From: Pirellulaceae bacterium
GTDB lineage: Bacteria; Planctomycetota; Planctomycetia; Pirellulales; Pirellulaceae
Assembly (NCBI GenBank): GCA_013002105.1
Contig: JABDKS010000487.1
Location: 1 to 5,130 of the forward strand
Direction of reading: 5' to 3'
DNA: 5,130 nt
Below the pieces are notes generated by a model. It did not search any database. It saw nothing but the letters and a program-made list of their open reading frames with translations, and was not told the origin of the DNA. This document shows positions 1-5,130 of the stretch, in pieces. The position numbers were made by a program, and so were the translations under genes. Position 1 is the first letter of the stretch. Each line of letters opens with the position of its first letter.

Positions 1-197
1 GCCCCCGCTTGGATCAACTCCGTCACCCGCTCCGCTTTGCCGTGCATGGCCGCGTAGTGCAGCGGCGCAAAGCCGGCATCGTTCAATTGATCGACTGCCG
101 ATCGCTCGGGTGGTGCCGCTACCGACACGGTCGTTGGCGAGCAACAGTTGGCAATCGATAAGAGTATTGCTGCACCAAACATTTTCTTCGTGTTCAT
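1..197 (-). CDS. Exported ankyrin-repeat protein, N-terminal fragment (runs off the left edge)
   Basis: The minus strand reads 65 whole codons from ATG at 197-195 to the window edge. Residues 1-28 look like a Sec signal peptide: Lys at 4-5, a hydrophobic stretch (FGAAILLSIA), and a possible cleavage site after VAA (26-28). Residues 39-65 read NDAGFAPLHYAAMHGKAERV followed by TELIQAG, the G-x-(T/A)-PLHxAA-xxG-xxxxVxxLIxxGA signature of an ankyrin repeat. The protein is therefore probably exported and binds a partner through stacked ankyrin repeats; the partner is unknown. The start is fixed within limits: an in-frame TAA lies at 245-243 and no other ATG, GTG or TTG falls between it and 197. 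Met6 (182-180) is an alternative but would lose the basic N-region. No good Shine-Dalgarno is present. Cys18-Cys19 could suggest a lipoprotein, but Asn at -1 is a poor lipobox. The ankyrin call is strong; the number of repeats and any further domain lie outside the window. Confidence 0.82.
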   Translation of the reverse strand, partial: MNTKKMFGAAILLSIANCCSPTTVSVAAPPERSAVDQLNDAGFAPLHYAAMHGKAERVTELIQAG

Positions 198-252
198 TGC
201 AGCACACTCGGTGTCTATCGCGGAGCAGGTAGTGAATTCACGTTACTGCAAC

Positions 253-282
253 AGTATAACGACGAGATTCGCCGAAAAACAA
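253..282 (-). promoter_or_regulatory. Candidate sigma70-type promoter of the ankyrin-repeat gene
   Basis: On the minus strand TTGTTT (282-277) is followed by an 18-base spacer and TATACT (258-253). The -10 matches the TATAAT consensus at 5 of 6 bases; the -35 matches only its TTG. Transcription would begin near 246 and leave a leader of roughly 50 bases before the ATG at 197. Position and orientation fit the gene, but the -35 is weak and planctomycete promoter rules are poorly defined. Confidence 0.4.
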
Positions 283-316
283 AAACGAACCGCCAGCGAT
301 GTGCCGTTGGCAAAAT

Positions 317-345
317 GCAGTGCAAATCACCGACCCGGTGACTGC
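317..345 (-). terminator. Weak hairpin downstream of the Mur-ligase-like gene, possible terminator
   Basis: TCACCG (327-332) and CGGTGA (336-341) form a perfect 6-base-pair stem with a 3-base loop. GCAG (317-320) and CTGC (342-345) can extend it across a 6-base bulge on one side. Read on the minus strand, it lies about 95-120 bases after the Mur-ligase-like stop codon and just before the ankyrin-gene promoter, which is where a terminator would be expected. The bases after the core stem are T-containing (ATTTGCACTG) but there is no continuous T-run, so intrinsic termination is only a possibility. Confidence 0.25.
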
Positions 346-954
346 GGACTCGTCCATCACACGGGTTTCCATCCCAGTGGGTCGAGTCAGCGAGCAACGT
401 CACCGAGCAACTTTGAAAGGCGACCCGGGTAACGCGCTTCAATTGCCGTCGAAAATCGAGAAGATCATCGGCCCATCATCGCCCGCCGACTTGGCGGCTG
501 GTGACTTGGGCATTGCCTCAGCATCGACTTCACGCTGGGCTTCGACCCACTTGGCAATTTGATCAAAATCCGTTCGCTGCTGGTGCGCTGTATCAGCAGC
601 GCCACCCCCGAGAACCAAAATCGTATCGGAGGGTTTTGCCTCGGCAACGGCCCACTGAATTGCCCGTTGATGATCGGCGACTAACCGCATCGACGCACAA
701 TGTTCGACGCCGTCGAGAAGCGAATGACTGACTTGCAAAAAGCTGCCCTTCATCGACGGTTGACAGGTCACGACGACATTCGTGGCGAATCGTTCTAAGT
801 GAGCACCGTATTGAGCGAGCTGTTCGTTCGAGTCGGAATCGCTGATCGCCAAAACACACCACAGGCGGCCGCCCGATTTCATCGAGCGTGCCATTTGCAA
901 CACCGATTCTGCACGCTGGGGTGTCCCGGCAGCATCGATTACGACATCGGCGTG

Positions 955-957
955 CTA
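955..957 (-). other. In-frame amber codon inside the Mur-ligase-like gene
   Basis: The + strand reads cta at 955-957, so the minus strand has TAG between MADV and HADVVID. Both flanks align with MurE: the PGR..R linker before it and the V(D/I)xAxTP element after it. The spacing between these two landmarks, counting the TAG as one residue, equals what I recall of the family, where a Gly-Gln pair is common here (G-Q-x-F). A CAG-to-TAG transition is thus the simplest origin. The following codon is CAC. Confidence 0.85.
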
Positions 958-2094
958 CACATCGGCCATCCGCTGAACCCGACCGGGAATACTTCGTAGT
1001 TGCGATAGCACCTCGGCGACGTGGTTCATCGGTTGATCAATCAACATGCCTACGACGGCAGCCGCCGCGTGATTGGATGCCATCGCGGCACCACAGAGCG
1101 CCGTTTCCATGATTGCACTGGTGTCACCTTGCGTGATCATCAACGTCGTCATCCCGCCGGACTGGTCAATGATTTTGGCCGTCAGGTCAGCACGAGCTTT
1201 CAGGCCGTACGTGACAACGCGGTGATCGCTGTCGCGAATCACTCGCAGCGCCTTTGCGTCGTCGGCCGAGGACACGACCACGCCGGTGGGTTTGAGTCGT
1301 TCCAACAGACACTGCAGTCCGGAAGGACCAAAATCGCAACTGACGTTGCCAGTACCCGTGACGACCAGAATGTCGAACTCGACGGCATCATAAAGACCGT
1401 GGCGTGCATCGTTGTCGGACAGTTCGACCACCGCGGCTTGGCACTGGCTGTCGATCGCGTCACCGAGCCATTGCACGAGCGAGGCTCCGGCGGGCACGCT
1501 GTCATGGGCGACTGACTGGACGATTCCGTCACATTCGCCCAGGTCGGTTTGATACGCGGTGCGAGCACCGCTGCCACGCAGCAACGAAGAAATCAACAAC
1601 GACGTGGTGGTTTTGCCCGCTGATCCGATTACGCCGATGGTCAACATTCGACGATCGGGATGGTTCAACATCCGTGCAGTGATATCGGCCATTGCCAATT
1701 CGACATCACCGACGATGCACTGTGGCAAAGGGCAGGGCAGAAGTTGTTCGGTCAGGATGCCGGCTGCACCGCGTGCGAGTGCTTGTGCGATCAGCTCGGA
1801 TGGATCCGATTTGCCAATGCGATACACAACCAAATCACCAGGTTGTGCGGTCTCGGCCGATTCGGCAACGTCGTGAAAACGAACGTCGTCTGCGTGAAAG
1901 AATTTGACGGCCGCCAGAGTTCTTCGCAGCGAAATCGATTCGTCGCGATCGGAACGTTGGGCGGAATCGGCTCGCGAACGACGCATGGCGTCGAAATCGG
2001 GTGCCGACTGGGACGCGTTTTGGCTTGACGCGTTTTTAGAAGTTGCTTTTTTGGAAGTTGGCGAGAACTTCGACGTATCGATTGCGTGACGCAT
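955..2094 (-). CDS. Mur-ligase-like protein as translated if the TAG terminates (379 aa, lacks the C-terminal domain)
   Basis: This is the product predicted if TAG at 957-955 is a normal stop. It would hold the N-terminal extension, the UDP-substrate-like domain and the P-loop ATPase-like central domain, and end at VQRMADV, a few residues after the PGR linker. The C-terminal Rossmann-like domain, which in Mur ligases carries the amino-acid binding site and closes over ATP, would be lost, so the truncated protein should not be an active ligase. The remaining 171 codons (954-439) stay open in the same frame. They contain a GTG at 903 and an ATG at 894, but no Shine-Dalgarno that would support independent initiation. 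Confidence 0.5.
   Translation of the reverse strand: MRHAIDTSKFSPTSKKATSKNASSQNASQSAPDFDAMRRSRADSAQRSDRDESISLRRTLAAVKFFHADDVRFHDVAESAETAQPGDLVVYRIGKSDPSELIAQALARGAAGILTEQLLPCPLPQCIVGDVELAMADITARMLNHPDRRMLTIGVIGSAGKTTTSLLISSLLRGSGARTAYQTDLGECDGIVQSVAHDSVPAGASLVQWLGDAIDSQCQAAVVELSDNDARHGLYDAVEFDILVVTGTGNVSCDFGPSGLQCLLERLKPTGVVVSSADDAKALRVIRDSDHRVVTYGLKARADLTAKIIDQSGGMTTLMITQGDTSAIMETALCGAAMASNHAAAAVVGMLIDQPMNHVAEVLSQLRSIPGRVQRMADV
2014..2058 (-). repeat. Three tandem 15-base units coding a pentapeptide repeat in the Mur-like N-terminus
   Basis: Codons 13-27 of the Mur-ligase-like gene read TSKKA, TSKNA, SSQNA, three in-frame copies of a (T/S)S(K/Q)(K/N)A unit. At DNA level the + strand shows gaagttg at 2039 and 2054, and gacgcgtttt at 2012 and 2027, each pair exactly 15 bases apart. 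This is a minisatellite-like expansion within a low-complexity, probably disordered, basic N-terminal tail that lies outside the conserved Mur domains. Confidence 0.7.
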
Positions 2095-2102
2095 GAGATG
2101 GG

Positions 2103-2109
2103 CCTCCTT
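2103..2109 (-). promoter_or_regulatory. Strong Shine-Dalgarno (AAGGAGG) setting the start of the Mur-ligase-like gene
   Basis: The minus strand reads AAGGAGG at 2109-2103, then 8 bases, then ATG at 2094-2092. This is a full match to the anti-Shine-Dalgarno at near-ideal spacing and decides the start against the upstream in-frame ATG at 2115-2113. It stands out because the ankyrin, glycosylase and der starts in this window lack a comparable site. Confidence 0.8.
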
Positions 2110-2115
2110 GCACAT

Positions 2116-2433
2116 TCTCGATGTAGAGTTTCACGGCAACTGGGTTGCCGCTGGTGATGCATCCTCGCTTCACCGTTGCCGAGATTGTTCCCATTGAGAA
2201 CGAATGGTCAAGAGGAAAAGATCAAACTTGGTTTGCTACGAAATACAGTGCCGCAGAATGTACTGGCGATTTACGTGCCTGCGTCGTTCGTAGCCGCTCG
2301 TTTTTTGCGAAATCAATCAGCGACTTGGACAGATAGATTCGTAGGCCCGGACCTGTCCTGGCGACAGCAAACCTGCCAGGCCCAGTCCTGCCCTGCGTAC
2401 GAAGCCGACCATCTATTGAATCTCGAAACGCAC
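2116..2433. other. Intergenic region between the glycosylase stop and the Mur-ligase-like gene
   Basis: About 320 bases without a credible gene. Near the right end is a cluster of short direct and inverted repeats (2343-2395, listed separately). Close to the Mur-like gene the minus strand carries TTGACC at 2213-2208, a fair -35 hexamer, but no convincing -10 follows at the right distance. Short open frames here show no recognisable domain and lack ribosome binding sites. I see no tRNA or riboswitch. Confidence 0.6.
2343..2395. repeat. Direct repeat pair with an embedded inverted repeat, downstream of the glycosylase gene
   Basis: Two 18-base copies (2343-2360 and 2378-2395) share 15 of 18 bases in the pattern AGGCCC-n-G-n-CCTG-n-CCTG, 35 bases apart. 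Overlapping them, CCTGGC (2357-2362) and GCCAGG (2375-2380) form a 6-base-pair stem with a 12-base loop, and CTGTC (2353-2357) with GACAG (2363-2367) forms an alternative 5-base-pair hairpin. On the minus strand this lies about 40-90 bases after the glycosylase stop, so it could be the transcript's 3' structure, but no T-run follows and it is not a canonical terminator. Confidence 0.55.
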
Positions 2434-3399
2434 CTACGGCGTAATACCAGCATCTCGCAGCATCAACTGCAAATCTTGCCACGCTGCTTTTTTGGCGGCG
2501 GGATTGCGCAACAGGTAAGCGGGGTGATAGGTAACGAGCACTTTGCTGTCAAAGTATCGGTAAAACTTGCCTCGCAAACGGCCAACCGACAGTTTGCTTT
2601 GCAGGAGCGTTTGGCTGCTGACGGCGCCCAAGCAAACGATGTATTCGGGACGCAGCAATTGAAGTTGTTGTTGAAAATATTCGCGGCAGTTGGCGAGTTC
2701 GTCTGGTTCGGGATTTCGATTTCCAGGCGGACGGCACTTCACTGCGTTGAAGATGTAAACGTCTTCGCGGGCAAACGAACACGCTTCGATCATTTTCGTT
2801 AGCAACTGTCCCGCTTTGCCGACAAACGGTCGACCGGTACGATCCTCGTCCGCCCCAGGTCCTTCGCCAAAGAAGGCAACTCTTGGGGTAACGCTTCCTT
2901 CGCCAAACACCGTATTGGTTCGACAGGCCGCCAACTTGTCACATCGCACGCAAGTGGCAACTTGCGCGGCAAGCGTTTGCAGTGATGTGACACGTTGCTC
3001 GGGTGACAAAGCCGCGCCCTCGTAGGAGGCTTCGATCATGTCGGTCACGATCGGTCCCGATGCTCCTTTCTCTCCGGAGGATCGCGGAGCCACGACTGAG
3101 GGAGGAGCCGACCGTGCAGCCGCGCGTTCGGACGGCCCACGATCCGATTCGCGATTGGCGGTTGATGCGGATTGTTTCTGCGTCGACTCGGAGGCCTGCT
3201 GGATCGACTCGGGGGGTGTTGCGATTTGGACGGTGCGGAATCGCGGCTGGAGAGTTTCTACGGCTTGGGGATCAGCCGCCGGCAAAAAGGATATTCCGCT
3301 ACGCTGCAGATGTTGCGCGAGGGCAGCCGATTGGGCCAACACAGTGTTTGCGTCCAGAGATTGTTCGTCAGAATCGCGAGTAGTCATAAAGGTGATCAT
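2434..3399 (-). CDS. Family 4 uracil-DNA glycosylase with [4Fe-4S] cluster and N-terminal extension
   Basis: The enzyme excises uracil from DNA (from cytosine deamination or dUTP incorporation) and starts base-excision repair. Numbering 321 residues from ATG 3399: the four cluster cysteines are C150, C153 (CVRC), C222 and C238, giving the family's Cx2C ... Cx15C pattern. The active-site loop is GEGPGADEDRTGRPFVGKAG (178-197), followed by NAVKCRPPGNRNPEPDEL (218-235) and the DNA-binding HPAYLLR (292-298). The core, about 130-321, matches the ~190-200-residue length of single-domain family members. Residues 1-55 include an HLQRSGISFLP segment (30-40), then a Ser/Gln/Arg/Ala-rich linker (60-125) that looks disordered. 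ATG at 3387 (MTTRDSDEQ) is an equally good start; neither has a clear Shine-Dalgarno, and the frame stays open further upstream without coding-like content. It ends in TAG, with a second in-frame TAG six codons on. It is transcribed divergently from der. Function is confident; the exact start is not. Confidence 0.93.
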   Translation of the reverse strand: MITFMTTRDSDEQSLDANTVLAQSAALAQHLQRSGISFLPAADPQAVETLQPRFRTVQIATPPESIQQASESTQKQSASTANRESDRGPSERAAARSAPPSVVAPRSSGEKGASGPIVTDMIEASYEGAALSPEQRVTSLQTLAAQVATCVRCDKLAACRTNTVFGEGSVTPRVAFFGEGPGADEDRTGRPFVGKAGQLLTKMIEACSFAREDVYIFNAVKCRPPGNRNPEPDELANCREYFQQQLQLLRPEYIVCLGAVSSQTLLQSKLSVGRLRGKFYRYFDSKVLVTYHPAYLLRNPAAKKAAWQDLQLMLRDAGITP

Positions 3400-3676
3400 A
3401 TCGGCACCGCCGGAATCGACGAAGCGGGGCAGGGTGGGGCGAGGTAAAAACCGCCCTTGGCTGGATACTGATTTGCACCGGGCCAACATGCCAAGAGCCA
3501 AAGTGGCGGCTTGGGAGCCCACTGGGTTGTGACCGAGTGGTCGCCTGAGGGCGGTCGAACGGGAGGTTGACGGCGAGCTTGGGCGAGGTTGTGCCCGCGA
3601 AACGGGTCGCAGGCCTATGGGAGAATGCCGTTGCGGCTTAGGATTGTTCGGTTTTACACGTAATTGATTTGCAAAG
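3400..3676. other. Divergent intergenic region between the glycosylase gene and der
   Basis: These 277 bases must hold the start signals of two oppositely oriented genes if the starts chosen here are right. Candidate -35-like hexamers exist for der (TTGACG at 3567-3572, TTGCGG at 3631-3636), but neither has a good -10 at 16-18 bases. No Shine-Dalgarno precedes the der ATG (the upstream bases are TTTGCAAAG). I see no operator-like dyad or RNA gene. Confidence 0.5.
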
Positions 3677-5053
3677 ATGCCTGTTCCCCAAGTCGCCATC
3701 GTCGGACGCCCCAATGTCGGCAAGAGCAGCCTGTTCAATTGGCTGGCTCGTCGTCGACTGGCAATTGTCGATGATTTCGAAGGTGTCACCCGTGACCGGA
3801 TGACGACGTTGATCGAAGCGGACGATCGATTTTTTGAGTTAATCGACACCGGCGGGATGGGAATCGAGGACCCGGATGACCTGACGGCCGACGTTCGGCG
3901 TCAAATCGAATTCGCAATCAATTCGGCCGACGTGATCTTGTTGGTCGTCGACATTCAAGACGGTCTGATGCCGCTGGATGAAACGGTCGTGGAGAGATTG
4001 CGCGGCGTGGAGCGGCCCGTGATTTTGGTCGCCAACAAAGCCGACCAAAAGCATCAGGACATCCATGCAGAAGAGTTTCAACGGCTCGGACGCGGTCGAC
4101 TGGTCACCATCAGCACGACCCAGAATCGCAACCGCGATGAGCTGATGCAGTTGATTGTCGATCGACTGCCGGAACCACAATCCGAGGTGGTCGAAGAAGC
4201 GGAAATGAAGTTGGCGATTGTTGGGCGTCGCAACGTCGGCAAAAGCACCTTTGTCAATACGTTGTCCGAAGCCGATCGGATGATTGTCAGTGAAGTTCCC
4301 GGAACGACACGCGACAGTGTGGATGTCCGTTTCGAAATGGACGGACAAACGTTCATGGCGATCGACACGCCCGGTTTGCGCAAACGCAAAAGCCAGAAAA
4401 CCGATTTAGAGTATTACGGGATGCACCGGGCCCAACGTAGCATTCGTCGCGCGGACGTCGTGCTGATGTTTTTTGACGCAGCCGAAAAGACCAGCAAAGT
4501 CGACAAACAATTGATGGGCTACGTAATCGAAAACTTCAAACCGGTCATTTTTGTAGTCAACAAATGGGACTTGCTGCACGGCACCATTCCGACGGATCGC
4601 TGGGTGAAGTATTTGCGAAGTCAGTTTCCCACGCTGGCTTATGCACCGATCGCGTTCATTACCGGTGAATCGGGCAAAAACGTCAAAGCACTGCTCAATC
4701 ACGCGACCATGTTATTCAAACAGGCGCGCGACCGTGTTTCCACGGGTGTGCTCAATCGTTTGGTTCGCGCCGCCGTGGATGCTCATCCGCCACCGATGTA
4801 TCAAAACCGCCGTCCAAAGATTTTTTATGCGACACAGGTTGCGTGTGAACCACCGACCATTGTCCTGATGTGCAGCGAACCCAAAGCATTCGCAAACGAC
4901 TACCAGCGTTACCTGCTGGGCGTGTTACGCGATCACCTGAGTTTTGGTGAAGTCCCGATCAAACTGTATCTGCAAAAGCGGACACGCAACGACCAAGGGC
5001 CGGCCGAACTGCGAGAGGGCGGCGGGAACGAATCGGAACAAGCTCAACAGTAG
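3677..5053 (+). CDS. der: Ribosome-assembly GTPase Der (EngA), complete
   Basis: Der is a cytoplasmic tandem GTPase that binds the 50S precursor and is needed for late large-subunit assembly; it is essential in most bacteria. All 458 residues are present, within the usual ~440-490. First G domain: GRPNVGKS (10-17), VTRD with switch Thr38, DTGG (57-60), NKAD (120-123). An acidic linker (SEVVEEAE, 169-176) leads to the second G domain: GRRNVGKS (183-190), PGTTRD (208-213), DTPG (230-233), NKWD (295-298). The C-terminal KH-like RNA-contacting domain spans about 353-436, with RVSTGVLNRLV, HPPP (370-373) and KIFYATQV. Two small oddities: the second P-loop has Arg where most Der proteins have Pro, and the G5 SA motif is replaced in both domains (ISTTQNRNRDEL at 145-156; ITGESGKNV at 328-336). 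The tail after 440 is short, Gly/Glu/Gln-rich and unconserved. The ATG is followed immediately by the first beta strand (VPQVAIVG), which fixes the start. Stop is TAG; the 77 bases after it hold only an imperfect dyad (GCGA 5073-5076 with TCGC 5087-5090). Confidence 0.97.
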   Translation: MPVPQVAIVGRPNVGKSSLFNWLARRRLAIVDDFEGVTRDRMTTLIEADDRFFELIDTGGMGIEDPDDLTADVRRQIEFAINSADVILLVVDIQDGLMPLDETVVERLRGVERPVILVANKADQKHQDIHAEEFQRLGRGRLVTISTTQNRNRDELMQLIVDRLPEPQSEVVEEAEMKLAIVGRRNVGKSTFVNTLSEADRMIVSEVPGTTRDSVDVRFEMDGQTFMAIDTPGLRKRKSQKTDLEYYGMHRAQRSIRRADVVLMFFDAAEKTSKVDKQLMGYVIENFKPVIFVVNKWDLLHGTIPTDRWVKYLRSQFPTLAYAPIAFITGESGKNVKALLNHATMLFKQARDRVSTGVLNRLVRAAVDAHPPPMYQNRRPKIFYATQVACEPPTIVLMCSEPKAFANDYQRYLLGVLRDHLSFGEVPIKLYLQKRTRNDQGPAELREGGGNESEQAQQ

Positions 5054-5130
5054 CCACACAGATCGCTGGGTGGCGATGGAAGTGGGTCGCCGATCGACGT
5101 AGCAAGATGTGAATTTTTGAATTGCACGAT

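Larger units (their letters stand above)
439..2094 (-). pseudogene. Divergent MurE-like Mur ligase family protein, interrupted by an in-frame TAG at codon 380
   Basis: Read through the TAG at 957-955, one frame gives 551 codons, near the ~500 residues usual for MurE plus a ~55-residue extension. MurE adds the third residue (diaminopimelate or lysine) to UDP-MurNAc-L-Ala-D-Glu in the cytoplasm. Visible parts: a disordered Ser/Thr/Lys/Arg-rich N-terminus (1-55); a substrate-binding-like domain (about 60-150, with QPGDLVV and ALARGAAGILTE); a P-loop GVIGSAGKTTT (154-164); a central domain with VVELSDNDARHGL (222-234); SIPGRVQRM (368-376), matching the PGRxER linker of Mur ligases; then a C-terminal ligase domain (VVIDAAGTP 384-392, HQRAIQWAVAEAKPSDTILV 475-494). 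Key MurE motifs are altered: TNxTRDHLDYH, DYAHTPD, DNPR and GKGHE are all absent or rewritten, so ordinary mDAP ligation is doubtful. The start at 2094 is chosen because a perfect AAGGAGG lies 8 bases upstream; an earlier ATG at 2115 would put that site inside the gene. Family membership is solid. Whether the gene is dead, read through, or miscalled at one base is open. Confidence 0.72.

Noticed and set aside
140..145. Lipoprotein lipobox (Cys18-Cys19) in the ankyrin-repeat protein
   Set aside because: The residues before the first cysteine are Ile-Ala-Asn; Asn at -1 does not fit the usual Gly/Ala/Ser, so a Sec cleavage after VAA is preferred.
439..903. The C-terminal Mur-like segment as an independent gene starting at GTG 903
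   Set aside because: No Shine-Dalgarno precedes it, it begins in the middle of a Mur C-terminal domain, and the frame continues unbroken back to the TAG. It is better read as the remainder of the interrupted gene.
955..957. Genome-wide reassignment of TAG to an amino acid as the explanation of the amber codon
   Set aside because: The glycosylase gene and der both end in TAG exactly where their families end, so TAG appears to be a normal stop in this genome.
1021..2028. Several long plus-strand open frames opposite the Mur-ligase-like gene
   Set aside because: They are antisense shadows of a gene with clear homology and show no domain-like sequence or ribosome binding sites.
2353..2367. LexA-like SOS box near the glycosylase gene (CTG...CAG)
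   Set aside because: The spacing is 9 and not 10 bases, the flanks do not match, and it lies downstream of the gene rather than at its promoter.
2222..2482. Minus-strand open frame of 86 codons across the intergenic region and the glycosylase 3' end
   Set aside because: It overlaps the end of the glycosylase gene in another frame, has no domain or ribosome binding site, and its internal RTGPG repetition simply reflects the direct repeats at 2343-2395.
3400..3849. Upstream extension of the glycosylase frame to an ATG at 3849
   Set aside because: It would run antisense through the first 170 bases of der, and the added residues look like composition-driven noise with no family similarity. The frame is open probably only because of base composition.
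5061..5095. Terminator after der
   Set aside because: GATCG/CGATC and GCGA/TCGC can pair only with a 7-base bulge, and no T-run follows directly. It is too weak to list as a terminator.

Overview
The window most likely comes from a planctomycete, probably of the Pirellulaceae / Rhodopirellula type. This is inferred from the style of the proteins and not from a marker gene: a Der GTPase whose second P-loop reads GRRNVGKS, a family 4 uracil-DNA glycosylase with a long low-complexity N-terminal extension, a strongly diverged MurE-like paralogue, moderate-to-high GC, and starts that mostly lack a Shine-Dalgarno sequence. It looks like ordinary chromosomal DNA. I see no mobile element, tRNA, rRNA or CRISPR array.

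Layout from left to right. (1) Positions 1-197, minus strand: the N-terminus of an exported ankyrin-repeat protein that continues off the left edge, with a plausible sigma70-type promoter at 253-282. (2) Positions 439-2094, minus strand: a MurE-like Mur ligase of 551 codons, with a textbook Shine-Dalgarno at 2103-2109, interrupted at codon 380 by an in-frame TAG (955-957). The frame and the family resemblance continue on both sides of that codon. (3) Positions about 2116-2433: a non-coding stretch with a small cluster of direct and inverted repeats. (4) Positions 2434-3399, minus strand: a family 4 (iron-sulphur) uracil-DNA glycosylase. (5) Positions 3400-3676: the intergenic region between divergent genes. 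(6) Positions 3677-5053, plus strand: the essential ribosome-assembly GTPase Der (EngA), complete, followed by 77 bases with nothing assignable.

The genes are not an obvious functional unit. They cover DNA repair, ribosome biogenesis, a wall-ligase-like protein and an exported repeat protein. The minus-strand genes are separated by gaps of about 240-340 bases, so they are probably separate transcripts.

The most notable thing here is the amber-interrupted Mur-ligase-like gene. Its family motifs (P-loop neighbourhood, acceptor-site, DNPR-type and GKGHE-type motifs) are degenerate, and its N-terminal extension is built from a 15-base tandem repeat. It may be a pseudoenzyme, a young pseudogene, a readthrough gene, or a sequencing error of one base. 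The sequence alone cannot decide. I found no convincing new multi-gene system.
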